A stretch of DNA of 64,000 bases, taken from positions 1 to 64,000 of the forward strand of contig NZ_FNOY01000012.1 of the NCBI RefSeq assembly GCF_900107165.1, in the 5' to 3' direction. The DNA is from Nitrosomonas halophila (GTDB taxonomy: Bacteria; Pseudomonadota; Gammaproteobacteria; Burkholderiales; Nitrosomonadaceae). How positions within the stretch are numbered: the stretch's first letter is position 1; every line of letters begins with the position of its first letter. Of this stretch, positions 37,326 through 45,868 are shown in pieces. The notes beneath the pieces are model-generated. The model saw only the letters and a program-made list of their open reading frames with translations, did not search any database and was not told the DNA's origin. Made by a program: the position numbers and the translations under genes.

Positions 37326-39350
37326 ATGCCCCCATCCGTCTCGTTGCTTTTTGGCGTCCACGCACACCAGCCGATCGGCAATTTCCCCGAAGTCATCATG
37401 GACGCGCATGAACGCTGCTACAAACCTTTCTTGCAAACCTTGTACCGCTACCCGGAATTCCGTTTTGCGGTCCACTTTTCGGGCTGGTTGCTCGATTTTC
37501 TATTCGAGCACTTCCCGCAAGATATGGCCTTGCTACAGGACATGGTTGCACGCGGACAAATCGAACTCTTCGGTGCGGGCGAAACCGAACCGGTACTTGC
37601 TGTGATTCCCGAGCGGGATCGAATCGGCCAAATCAGAACTTTCTCTGCCAAGCTCAAGAAAAAACTGGGGCAACGGCCACAGGGCGCCTGGTTGACCGAG
37701 CGGGTTTGGGAATCCACCGTTATTCCTGCGCTGGCCGATTGCGGCATCCGCTATGTAATCGTCGATGACTATCACTTCATCTGCGCTGGCAAGGACAAAA
37801 CCGAACTCTCCGGCTATTTCACCACCGAGGAAGATCGCCGCAAACTCGACCTCTTCCCCATTTCCGAGGCATTGCGCTACAAACTGCCGTTTTCTCCGGC
37901 GCCGGATGCGGTCAGCTATATCGAATCCCTGGCAGATCAGCTGCCAGGTGGACGGCAACCCGCAGCCATTTATTTCGACGATATCGAGAAATTCGGCATC
38001 TGGCCGGAAACCCATAAATGGGTCTACGAACAGGGCTGGCTGGAACAATTCATTCAGGGCGTGCTCGCTTCCCCCCATATTACCCCCCGGCACTACCGGG
38101 ATTACCATGCCAGCGAGCAGACCTGCGGGATCATCTACCTCCCCACCGCTTCCTATATCGAAATGAGTGAATGGACGCTGCCCGCCGCGCCGGCCCATAT
38201 CTATGCCGACCTCGTGCAGCAGGCCAAAGCGGAAGGATGGTACGAGCAAAACAAACCCTTTATACGCGGCGGCATCTGGAAGAATTTTTTTTCGCGCTAT
38301 CCGGAATCCAACTGGATGCATAAGCGCATGCTGGGGCTTTCCGCCCGTTTTGCCAAATTGCCGGCAACACAGCGAACGGAAAGCATGCAGCAATGCCTAT
38401 ATGCCGCCCAGGCCAATGACGCCTACTGGCATGGCCTGTTTGGTGGCCTCTATCTGCCTCATCTGCGGCGCGCAATCTATAACAATCTAATTGAACTGGA
38501 AGCCTTGCTGGATGCAAGCTCACCACGCTCATCTCTATTTATCGAGGATACCGATCTGGATGGCGTAGAAGAAATTTATCTGCACAACACCACCCTGCAA
38601 GCCGTATTGAAACTTGACGGCAGCGCCAGCATATGTGAACTCGACGCCTATCCGCTCAAGCATAACTTCGCCGATACCCTGGCTTGCCAGCCGGAGCATT
38701 ACCATCGCAAGATTCAGCTGAACGCCCAACAAAACTCGACCCATCACGATACCGGTATTGCTTCGGCGCATGACCGCATCAGTTTCAAACATGAAATTCA
38801 CCCCATCGACCTGGAGCCGGACCCCCACGCACAATTTTTGTTTATCGACCGGCTGAATGACAGCCTGTTGACGCGTTATCTGCACCAGCCCTCTGACAGC
38901 GGTGAAGTCATTTTTCAGACTGCATCCGGTCAAATTTCAGTCAAAAAACAGATCCAGATCGCTGACCACCAGCTGATCGTGCTGTACGACCTGGCTGGCG
39001 ACACGGCCGGAGCGCTGATGCATACCGAAATCAATCTGGCCATGCCCAGCTGCGACGGCCCAGCCGGGCGCTATCGTCAGCATGAAACCATACTTTCTGG
39101 CTTCGGCCAGCCACTCGAACTGGCCGCGCTGACCGTCATCACCCTTGAGGACGACACCCTGCAAGGCGATCTGACGCTGACCACATCGCAAGCGGTACGG
39201 CTTCTGGCACGCCCGCATTTCACCGTTTCCCAATCGGAGGGAGGATTCGAAAAAATCATGCAGGCAGTCAAATTGACGCTCAGCTGGCCGGCATCCATTC
39301 AACGGCAGACCATTTCCCTGCAATACAAGCCACGAAACAGCACCAGCTGA
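37326..39350 (+). CDS. GH57 4-alpha-glucanotransferase / alpha-amylase-like enzyme
   Basis: The protein has 674 residues. HAHQPIGNF (13-21) opens the GH57 barrel. E88 in GETEPVLAVIPERD matches the nucleophile region of archaeal 4-alpha-glucanotransferase, and D218/D219 in YFDDIEKFGIWP match the acid. The C-terminal half (about 390-674) is a beta-rich domain like DUF1925/DUF1926 of those enzymes. It probably disproportionates or debranches linear glucans in the cytoplasm. It is unlike the GH57 protein upstream, so the pair is not a recent duplication. Confidence 0.88.
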   Translation: MPPSVSLLFGVHAHQPIGNFPEVIMDAHERCYKPFLQTLYRYPEFRFAVHFSGWLLDFLFEHFPQDMALLQDMVARGQIELFGAGETEPVLAVIPERDRIGQIRTFSAKLKKKLGQRPQGAWLTERVWESTVIPALADCGIRYVIVDDYHFICAGKDKTELSGYFTTEEDRRKLDLFPISEALRYKLPFSPAPDAVSYIESLADQLPGGRQPAAIYFDDIEKFGIWPETHKWVYEQGWLEQFIQGVLASPHITPRHYRDYHASEQTCGIIYLPTASYIEMSEWTLPAAPAHIYADLVQQAKAEGWYEQNKPFIRGGIWKNFFSRYPESNWMHKRMLGLSARFAKLPATQRTESMQQCLYAAQANDAYWHGLFGGLYLPHLRRAIYNNLIELEALLDASSPRSSLFIEDTDLDGVEEIYLHNTTLQAVLKLDGSASICELDAYPLKHNFADTLACQPEHYHRKIQLNAQQNSTHHDTGIASAHDRISFKHEIHPIDLEPDPHAQFLFIDRLNDSLLTRYLHQPSDSGEVIFQTASGQISVKKQIQIADHQLIVLYDLAGDTAGALMHTEINLAMPSCDGPAGRYRQHETILSGFGQPLELAALTVITLEDDTLQGDLTLTTSQAVRLLARPHFTVSQSEGGFEKIMQAVKLTLSWPASIQRQTISLQYKPRNSTS

Positions 39351-39363
39351 AAGTGCGTGCACT

Positions 39364-39897
39364 TCACATCCCAATGGGCTCGTCGGCATGGTCCACAAAA
39401 ATCAAACCGGTGGTGTCGAAACCCAGCGCATTCGCCTGCGTGATAAATTCCTCGATGATTGCCCTGTCAATCTGTGGCGATCTTGCCAGCAGCCATAGAT
39501 AAGAAGTGTCCGGCCCTGTGACAAAAGCGTATTGATAATTCTGCTTATCCAGTGCGAACACCACGTAGGATCCATAAAATGGTCCCCAGAAAGATACTTT
39601 CAAATAACCCTGTTCCGGATTTCTGACAAAATAAGCTCTGCCCTCGGCTTCCTTCCATCTATTTTCGCTGGCTGAATAGCCGCGATTGATCACCCGGACG
39701 CCGCCATCCTGATGCAGGGAATATTCCGCCGTCACGTTATCGAGTCCGCGCTCAAAAGAATGATCAAGACGAGCGATTTCGTACCATTTGCCCAGATATC
39801 GGTCCAATTCAAACTCATCCACCGGGCGCACCCCTTCGGGGTAACCCAGACAGCCACTCAGCAACAGGATAAACACGATATGCAGATATCGGCACAT
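39364..39897 (-). CDS. blc: Outer-membrane lipocalin (Blc-like lipoprotein)
   Basis: The protein has 177 residues. The lipoprotein signal ends LLLSGC (C16). The lipocalin hallmark RYLGKWYEIARLDHSFERGL follows, with the later words FWGPFYGSYVVFALD and YLWLLARSPQ. It binds lipids at the envelope. I start at the ATG at 39897, which has GAAGGAGA before it; an open frame 28 codons longer has no family match. It is opposite in direction to the carbohydrate genes around it and probably independent of them. Confidence 0.92.
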   Translation of the reverse strand: MCRYLHIVFILLLSGCLGYPEGVRPVDEFELDRYLGKWYEIARLDHSFERGLDNVTAEYSLHQDGGVRVINRGYSASENRWKEAEGRAYFVRNPEQGYLKVSFWGPFYGSYVVFALDKQNYQYAFVTGPDTSYLWLLARSPQIDRAIIEEFITQANALGFDTTGLIFVDHADEPIGM

Positions 39898-40113
39898 AAA
39901 CAAATCTCCTTCAAAGCATGATTCGATCACCTGCTGACGCCTTGCGCCAACCCGGTTTGGATTGAGAAAAAATATTGACACAACTTTACCTTTTTGCGTT
40001 CGCAGTAAAATTTTGATACGCTCAAGCCAGAATCGTTAACAACGATACGCCGCCAGCCTGCCTTGCAGACCAAACCGCAAGACTGGCCATGCCTGCATTT
40101 GAGGAACCGTGAC

Positions 40114-42804
40114 ATGACGAATGAATTTCAGCGTCTCAGGCAATGCGATCAAGATAATATACCCTGGAAAAAATGGGGGCCTTATCTGAGCGAACGGCAA
40201 TGGGGTACCGTCCGTGAGGACTATAGCCCAGATGGAGAAGCCTGGCAGTATTTTCCGCATCTCCAGTCCACGGCCCGCGCTTACCGCTGGGGCGAGGATG
40301 GATTGGCCGGGATCAGCGATGATCGGCAGCGGCTCTGCTTCGCACTCGCCCTGTGGAATGGACGAGACCCGGTATTGAAAGAACGACTGTTTGGTTTGAC
40401 CGGCACACAAGGCAACCATGGTGAGGATGTCAAGGAATACTACTTCTACCTGGATGCAACCCCTACCCACAGCTATCTCAAATACCTCTACAAGTATCCG
40501 CAAGCGCCCTTTCCCTACGAAGATCTGGTCACCACCAACAGCCAGCGCTCCAAACACCAGCCAGAATATGAATTATTGGATACCGGTATTTTTGCAGAGA
40601 ATCGTTACTTCGATATTTTTGTGGAATACGCCAAAGCGGATCCTGAAAATATTCTGATTCAAATCAGCGTGGTCAATCGTGGCCCCGAAGCAGCACAGCT
40701 GCGCGTATTACCGACACTGTGGTTTCGCAATACCTGGTCATGGGAACCCGATGCAGCCAAACCGTTACTCAAGCAATGCCAGAGAGAAGGCGGGAACCCA
40801 GCCGCACTGGCCAGCCATCACCAGTTGGGTGATTACCAGTTGTTCTGCGCGGATAATCCCGATCTGCTGTTCACTGACAATGAAACCAATGCCCAGCACC
40901 TGTTTAATGGCACCAATGAGAATCCCTATGTGAAAGACGGGATCAATCAGTTTGTCCTGCATGGCAATAAGGCTGCGGTGAATGCCGACGGTTGCGGCAC
41001 CAAGATGGCGGCTGATTATGCCCTGCTCATTGCAGCCGGGGAAACGCAGATCATCAGGTTGCGGCTGGCCCGGGCAGGAAGCATTGCAACAGGCGCCGCC
41101 TTTACTGATTTTGAAACGGTTTTCGATTTACGGCGACGGCAGGCCGATCATTTTTATGAACAGCTGTCTGGCGACAAACTGGACACCGAAAGACAGCGCC
41201 TGCTGCGACAAATGCTGGCAGGTATGCTCTGGACCAAGCAATACTATGAATTCGATGTCGGACGCTGGCTGGATGAGCATCACGGCCAGGCCACCCGCAA
41301 TGCTGACTGGGGACATATGAAAAACCGGGATATCCTTTCCATGCCCGACAAATGGGAATACCCCTGGTACGCAGTCTGGGACACGGCCTTCCATACGCTG
41401 CCGCTGGCCATGGTGGATCCGGTTTTTGCCAAGCACCAGCTGAGTTTGTTTCTGGAGGCGCGCTACTTACACCCAAGTGGACAAATGCCAGCTTACGAGT
41501 GGAATTTTAGTGATGTCAATCCACCCGTCCATGCCTGGGCAACATATGCTGTATATCAAATCGACCGTGAGTCCCGTGGCCAGGGCGATCTCGCCTTCCT
41601 GCAAAGCGCTTTTGCCGGCCTGGAACGCAACTTTCACTGGTGGGAAACACGCAAGGGACCAGATGGGAATGTTTATCAGGGAGGATTTCTCGGCCTGGAC
41701 AATATCGGTGTATTTGACCGCAGCCATGCGCTGCCTACCGGTGGCCACCTGGAACAATCCGACGGCACTGCCTGGATGACCCTGTATGCGCAGAACATGC
41801 TGCAAATCGCGCTGGAATTGAGCCTGCATGACTTAAACTACGAACCAAAGGTAACCGCTTACCTGGATCATTTTCTGGCAGTTGCCGCGGCCATGCATGA
41901 CATCGGCAGCGAGCACCGGGATATGTGGGACGAGGAGGATGGCTTTTTTTATGATGTCCTGCGCTTTCCGGATGGCCACTCGACCCGCCTGAGAATACGC
42001 TCGCTGGTTGGGTTATTGCCTTTATGTGCCGTGACCGTGATCGAACAGAGCACCTTGCAAAAACTTCCTCAGGTCGCGGCACGCTTCGAGGCGTTGGTCA
42101 GGCATAAGAATCATTTGACGGCTGACATTTTCTGTCCGATTAAACCCGGCATGGCGGGCCGTCGTTTGCTGGCAGTCCTGGATGAGGAAAAATTACGCAG
42201 GGTCCTGGCGAGATTGCTGGACGAACAAGAGTTCCTGAGTCCTTATGGCATACGATCACTTTCCAAATATCATCAGGCGCATCCCTACCACTTTCACTGG
42301 CAGGATCAAACGTTCACGGTAAGCTACCAGCCAGGCGAATCGGACTCTTATATGTTCGGCGGCAACTCCAATTGGCGAGGGCCGGTGTGGATACCGGCCA
42401 ATATCCTGATCATACGCGCGCTCTTATCCCTGTACACTTATTATGGGGATGATTTTCAGATCGAATGTCCGACCACAACGGGCACCCCATGCAATCTATT
42501 CCAAATCGCCGAAATGATTGCCGAACGGTTGTTTCGCATCTTTTTGCCGGATGCACAGGGAAGGCGGGCGGTTTTTGGGGGGAGCGAGAAATTTCAAACA
42601 GATCCGCATTGGCATGATCACCTGTTGTTTTATGAGTATTTTCATGGCGAGGATGGGTCCGGATTGGGCGCCAGCCATCAAACCGGCTGGACTGGCGCGC
42701 TGGCCACCTTGCTCACAATCTTCGGCTCACTGGCGCCGGCAGATTTGTCAGCCGCCGGCATGCAGCGGGTCACAGCCAGCCTGGCATCGACAAGTACCTC
42801 ATGA
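40114..42804 (+). CDS. GH63-like glucosidase (MGH1-type (alpha/alpha)6 glycoside hydrolase)
   Basis: The protein has 896 residues. After an N-terminal region specific to large bacterial members (EDYSPDGEAWQYFPHLQSTARAYRWGEDGLAGI), the C-terminal half resembles the GH63 alpha-glucosidase toroid, with PWYAVWDTAFHTLPLAMVDP, MPAYEWNFSDVNPPVHAWA, HLEQSDGTAWM and GPVWIPANILIIRAL. It has no signal peptide, so it probably cleaves cytoplasmic glucosyl compounds and releases glucose. The ATG at 40114 has GAGGAA before it. An ATG at 40063 would add 17 residues. Confidence 0.85.
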   Translation: MTNEFQRLRQCDQDNIPWKKWGPYLSERQWGTVREDYSPDGEAWQYFPHLQSTARAYRWGEDGLAGISDDRQRLCFALALWNGRDPVLKERLFGLTGTQGNHGEDVKEYYFYLDATPTHSYLKYLYKYPQAPFPYEDLVTTNSQRSKHQPEYELLDTGIFAENRYFDIFVEYAKADPENILIQISVVNRGPEAAQLRVLPTLWFRNTWSWEPDAAKPLLKQCQREGGNPAALASHHQLGDYQLFCADNPDLLFTDNETNAQHLFNGTNENPYVKDGINQFVLHGNKAAVNADGCGTKMAADYALLIAAGETQIIRLRLARAGSIATGAAFTDFETVFDLRRRQADHFYEQLSGDKLDTERQRLLRQMLAGMLWTKQYYEFDVGRWLDEHHGQATRNADWGHMKNRDILSMPDKWEYPWYAVWDTAFHTLPLAMVDPVFAKHQLSLFLEARYLHPSGQMPAYEWNFSDVNPPVHAWATYAVYQIDRESRGQGDLAFLQSAFAGLERNFHWWETRKGPDGNVYQGGFLGLDNIGVFDRSHALPTGGHLEQSDGTAWMTLYAQNMLQIALELSLHDLNYEPKVTAYLDHFLAVAAAMHDIGSEHRDMWDEEDGFFYDVLRFPDGHSTRLRIRSLVGLLPLCAVTVIEQSTLQKLPQVAARFEALVRHKNHLTADIFCPIKPGMAGRRLLAVLDEEKLRRVLARLLDEQEFLSPYGIRSLSKYHQAHPYHFHWQDQTFTVSYQPGESDSYMFGGNSNWRGPVWIPANILIIRALLSLYTYYGDDFQIECPTTTGTPCNLFQIAEMIAERLFRIFLPDAQGRRAVFGGSEKFQTDPHWHDHLLFYEYFHGEDGSGLGASHQTGWTGALATLLTIFGSLAPADLSAAGMQRVTASLASTSTS

Positions 42805-42903
42805 CCAGGTTACTCCTCATACCTGCTCACGGTTCAGTCCCGGGATGGGCCGATCCATGCACATGATCCGAAGATATGAAATCCTCTAGCCGATAATGCA
42901 ATC

Positions 42904-43455
42904 ATGACAACCGAAGCATGCTCTCGTCAGCCCATCAATCGCGGCCGCGTCATCATACTCTGCGGCGTTTCAGGTTCTGGCAAGTCCACTGTGGGACAGG
43001 CCTTGGCCAAACGCCTGGGCTGGCACTTCATCGAAGGAGACAGTTTTCACCCGCACACGAACATCGCCAAAATGCAGCGCAACGAGCCGCTGAATGATAG
43101 CGACCGGGAACCCTGGCTGTACCGCCTACGGGACGAAATCAAGAATTGCCTGGCCCAGGAAAATCAGACCGTCCTCGCTTGCTCGGCGCTCAAAGCCCGC
43201 TATCGCGCAATTTTGTGCCTGGACTGCCGGGTGAATTTCGTGTTTCTCATCGGCAAACATGATCTATTGCGGCAGCGCCTGACTCAGCGCGCTCAGCATT
43301 TTATGGGCCCTGATTTGTTAAACAGCCAACTGGATACACTGGAATTACCGCAGCATGGCCTGATCGTCGATATCAATCAGCCGGTTCCAGTCATCGTTGA
43401 ATTGATTGTGAGCTGGCTTGCCTCGAAGAAAAATGGCTGTCAGCGGCCTGGCTGA
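42904..43455 (+). CDS. gntK: Gluconokinase
   Basis: The protein has 183 residues with P-loop GVSGSGKST (21-29). It has the gluconate-site pattern HFIEGDSFHPHTNIAKMQRNEPLNDSDREPWL and ALKARYRAILC. It phosphorylates D-gluconate to 6-phosphogluconate. The genes just downstream could produce gluconate from glucose, giving it a local substrate. Element D (43520) separates it from them. Confidence 0.93.
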   Translation: MTTEACSRQPINRGRVIILCGVSGSGKSTVGQALAKRLGWHFIEGDSFHPHTNIAKMQRNEPLNDSDREPWLYRLRDEIKNCLAQENQTVLACSALKARYRAILCLDCRVNFVFLIGKHDLLRQRLTQRAQHFMGPDLLNSQLDTLELPQHGLIVDINQPVPVIVELIVSWLASKKNGCQRPG

Positions 43456-43519
43456 GAATTATTCACAGGCGCAATATAAATAGCAATCAACCGGGCTTGT
43501 CAGGATCACGCACCACGTC

Positions 43520-43690
43520 TAAGGGCTCGTTAATGAATACTTGAGCATACGCTGGGGTTGTTGCGTATTCGGGCATCTGCGGCGTTGCGAGGCTTGCGAA
43601 TGGAACGACCATTCGGCTGCGCCTCTCGCCTTGCATCTTTCCCGAATACGTAACAACGTATGCCCAAGTTATTCATTAACGAGCCCTAAT
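43520..43690 (+). repeat. MITE-like element, family 2, copy D
   Basis: The element is about 165 bp flanked by TAA on both sides (43520-43522, 43688-43690). Its ends are GGGCTCGTTAATGAAT and ATTCATTAACGAGCCC, perfect inverted repeats. Its reverse complement aligns with much of the copy at 45512-45785. The Shine-Dalgarno of the SMP-30 gene begins just after the right TAA. Confidence 0.85.
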
Positions 43691-43704
43691 AGGAGGCAGC
43701 ATTT

Positions 43705-44550
43705 ATGCATTTGGAAACAGATATTCTTCTGACTGGTCTCGCTTTTCCGGAATCACCACGCTGGCGGGAGGATCGCTTGTGGTTCACCGATCAGCATGCC
43801 CGAAAAATCATGACCGTAACCGCGGATGGCGAAGCGGAATGCGTCCTGCAGACCCAAGATCTGCCAGGTGGGCTGGGCTGGCTGCCGGATGCGACCTTAC
43901 TGGTTGTCGCCATGACCGAGCGCGCGCTTTACCGCCTGACCGGATCAGGTCTGGAAAGATATGCCGACCTTTCCACTTTGGCGCCCTTTCACTGCAATGA
44001 CATGGTGGTCACCAGTAACGGTCGGGCCTATGTCGGCAACTTTGGCTTTGATCTGCATGCGGGCGCGACGATTGCCAGCACTCGTCTTGTCCTGGTCGAA
44101 CCGGATGGCTCTTGCCGGCTGACTGCCTCCGACCTGATTTTCCCCAATGGCAGCAGCATCACTCCGGATGGCATGACATTCATCGTTGCAGAAACCTTTG
44201 CCCATCGCCTGACAGCGTTTACCATCGATGACACTGGCTCACTTCACGCCCCCAGACTCTGGGCTGATCTTGATCAGGCCACACCAGATGGCATCTGTTT
44301 AGATGCCGAAGGGGCGTTATGGGTGGCGAGCCCTGGCACCCGGGAAGTGATTCGAGTCAGGCAGGGAGGCGTAATTACCACAAGCATTCGTCCCCTTGGA
44401 ACACCGTATGCCTGCATGCTCGGCGGCCATGACCGCCAGACATTGTTCATACTGACCGCTGAAACAGACGATCCTGGACAAGCCAATACGCTACGTTCAG
44501 GCCGCATAGAAATCGCGACAGTGAATGTGCCCGGCACCGGGCTGCCGTAG
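43705..44550 (+). CDS. SMP-30/gluconolactonase family protein
   Basis: A six-bladed propeller protein of 281 residues. Motifs are LAFPESPRWREDRLWFTDQ (with the metal-binding Glu), FHCNDMVVTSNGRAYVGNFGFD, LIFPNGSSITPDGMTFIVAETF and ATPDGICLDAEGALWVAS (metal-binding Asn/Asp). Members hydrolyse sugar lactones such as gluconolactone with a divalent cation. The context of a dehydrogenase after it and gluconokinase before it supports this role. The ribosome site AGGAGG (near 43692) directly abuts MITE-like element D. Confidence 0.85.
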   Translation: MHLETDILLTGLAFPESPRWREDRLWFTDQHARKIMTVTADGEAECVLQTQDLPGGLGWLPDATLLVVAMTERALYRLTGSGLERYADLSTLAPFHCNDMVVTSNGRAYVGNFGFDLHAGATIASTRLVLVEPDGSCRLTASDLIFPNGSSITPDGMTFIVAETFAHRLTAFTIDDTGSLHAPRLWADLDQATPDGICLDAEGALWVASPGTREVIRVRQGGVITTSIRPLGTPYACMLGGHDRQTLFILTAETDDPGQANTLRSGRIEIATVNVPGTGLP

Positions 44551-44577
44551 TTTTCTCAGCAATATAATGGAGGAATC

Positions 44578-45393
44578 ATGTCCAAGAAAAATGATAAACC
44601 ACTGGCCGGACAGCGTGCGCTGATCACTGGCGGCAGTTCTGGTATCGGCGCGGCAATTGCGCGCGCCATGGCCGAGGCTGGCGCCCGGGTAGCGGTCAAC
44701 CATCTGTCCGCCCCCGAAGCCGCGCACAGTGTGGTTGATGCCATCTTGGCAAATGGTGGCAAGGCACTGGCGATTCAGGCGGATGTCAGTCAGGCGGCAC
44801 AAGTCAAGGCTATGTTCCAGAAAGTGATTCAAACCTGGGGCAGTCTTGATATTCTCGTGACCAACGCCGGCATTCAGGATGATGCACCCTTCACTGAAAT
44901 GACTTTATCGCAATGGGAGAAAGTGCTGGCGGTCAATCTGACCGGACAGTTCCTATGTGCGCAGGAAGCGGTCAAGTCGTTTCTGCATCGTGGGATTGTG
45001 CCAGAACTGTCCAGCGCCGCCGGCAAAATCATTTGCATTTCTTCCGTTCATGACATTATTCCCTGGTCCGAACGCGTCAATTACGCAGCCTCCAAGGGCG
45101 GGCTGCTCATGTTCATGAAAAGCCTGGCTCAGGAAGTCGCCCACCAAAAAATCAGAGTCAATGCTATTTCACCCGGCGCGATCCGCACGGCGATCAACCG
45201 TGCTGCCTGGGAGACACCCGATGCGGAAGCGGCGCTACTCAAGCTGATACCCTATGAGCGCATCGGAGAGACGCTGGATATCGCGCGGGCCGCAGTCTGG
45301 CTGGCTTCCGACGCCTCCGATTATGTCATCGGCACAACGCTCTACGTAGACGGCGGCATGACTTTGTATCCGGCGTTTCGGGCAGGCGGATAA
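44578..45393 (+). CDS. SDR-family oxidoreductase, glucose 1-dehydrogenase-like
   Basis: A classical short-chain dehydrogenase of 271 residues. The cofactor site is TGGSSGIGAAIA (17-28), NAG is present (96-98), and the catalytic residues are S156, Y169 and K173 (YAASKGG). It resembles glucose 1-dehydrogenases (beta-D-glucose to gluconolactone), which fits the adjacent lactonase and gluconokinase, but SDR substrate cannot be fixed from sequence. An IIPWSERVNYAASKGG stretch supports the assignment. It starts 27 bases after the SMP-30 gene with GGAGG upstream. Confidence 0.82.
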   Translation: MSKKNDKPLAGQRALITGGSSGIGAAIARAMAEAGARVAVNHLSAPEAAHSVVDAILANGGKALAIQADVSQAAQVKAMFQKVIQTWGSLDILVTNAGIQDDAPFTEMTLSQWEKVLAVNLTGQFLCAQEAVKSFLHRGIVPELSSAAGKIICISSVHDIIPWSERVNYAASKGGLLMFMKSLAQEVAHQKIRVNAISPGAIRTAINRAAWETPDAEAALLKLIPYERIGETLDIARAAVWLASDASDYVIGTTLYVDGGMTLYPAFRAGG

Positions 45394-45511
45394 ACCGCCG
45401 CCGCAGCTGTATTCACCACGCTTGCCTGGCGCCGTTATCTCGCATTGTCATACCAGCAGGTGCGACAATTTGTCACATGGTCCCGGCAACCATTTTACGT
45501 TATTGTTGCCC

Positions 45512-45785
45512 TAAGGGCTCGATAATGAATAATAACTTGGACATACGTTGTGACGTATTCGGGAAAGATGTAAGGCGCGAGGCTTGCGAATGATCATTCC
45601 ATTCGCAAGCCTCGCAACGCAGCAGATGCCCGAATACGCAACAACCCTTCGGGCTGGGGTCGCTTTTGGCGCATACCGGCGTTGCAGGCCACTTGTTGTG
45701 AATGACACGGCGGCGTGTCTTGCGCTTTGGTCTGCGCCAAAAGCGACCCCAGCGTATGCTCAAGTTATTCATTAACGAGCCCTAA
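45512..45785 (-). repeat. MITE-like element, family 2, long copy E
   Basis: The element is about 268 bp flanked by TAA (45512-45514, 45783-45785). It lies in the opposite orientation to copy D. It carries an extra internal segment of about 100 bp bounded by 20-bp perfect inverted repeats: CTGGGGTCGCTTTTGGCGCA at 45654-45673 and its complement at 45733-45752. A second palindrome centres on GAATGATCATTC near 45590. It ends only two bases before an in-frame ATG upstream of regB. Confidence 0.82.
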
Positions 45786-45868
45786 GCATGCAATTTGTGC
45801 TGCTCCATACACACGACACACCATCCAGCCAAGAAATCCAGGATAATCAGAACTACAGAACACGAACC

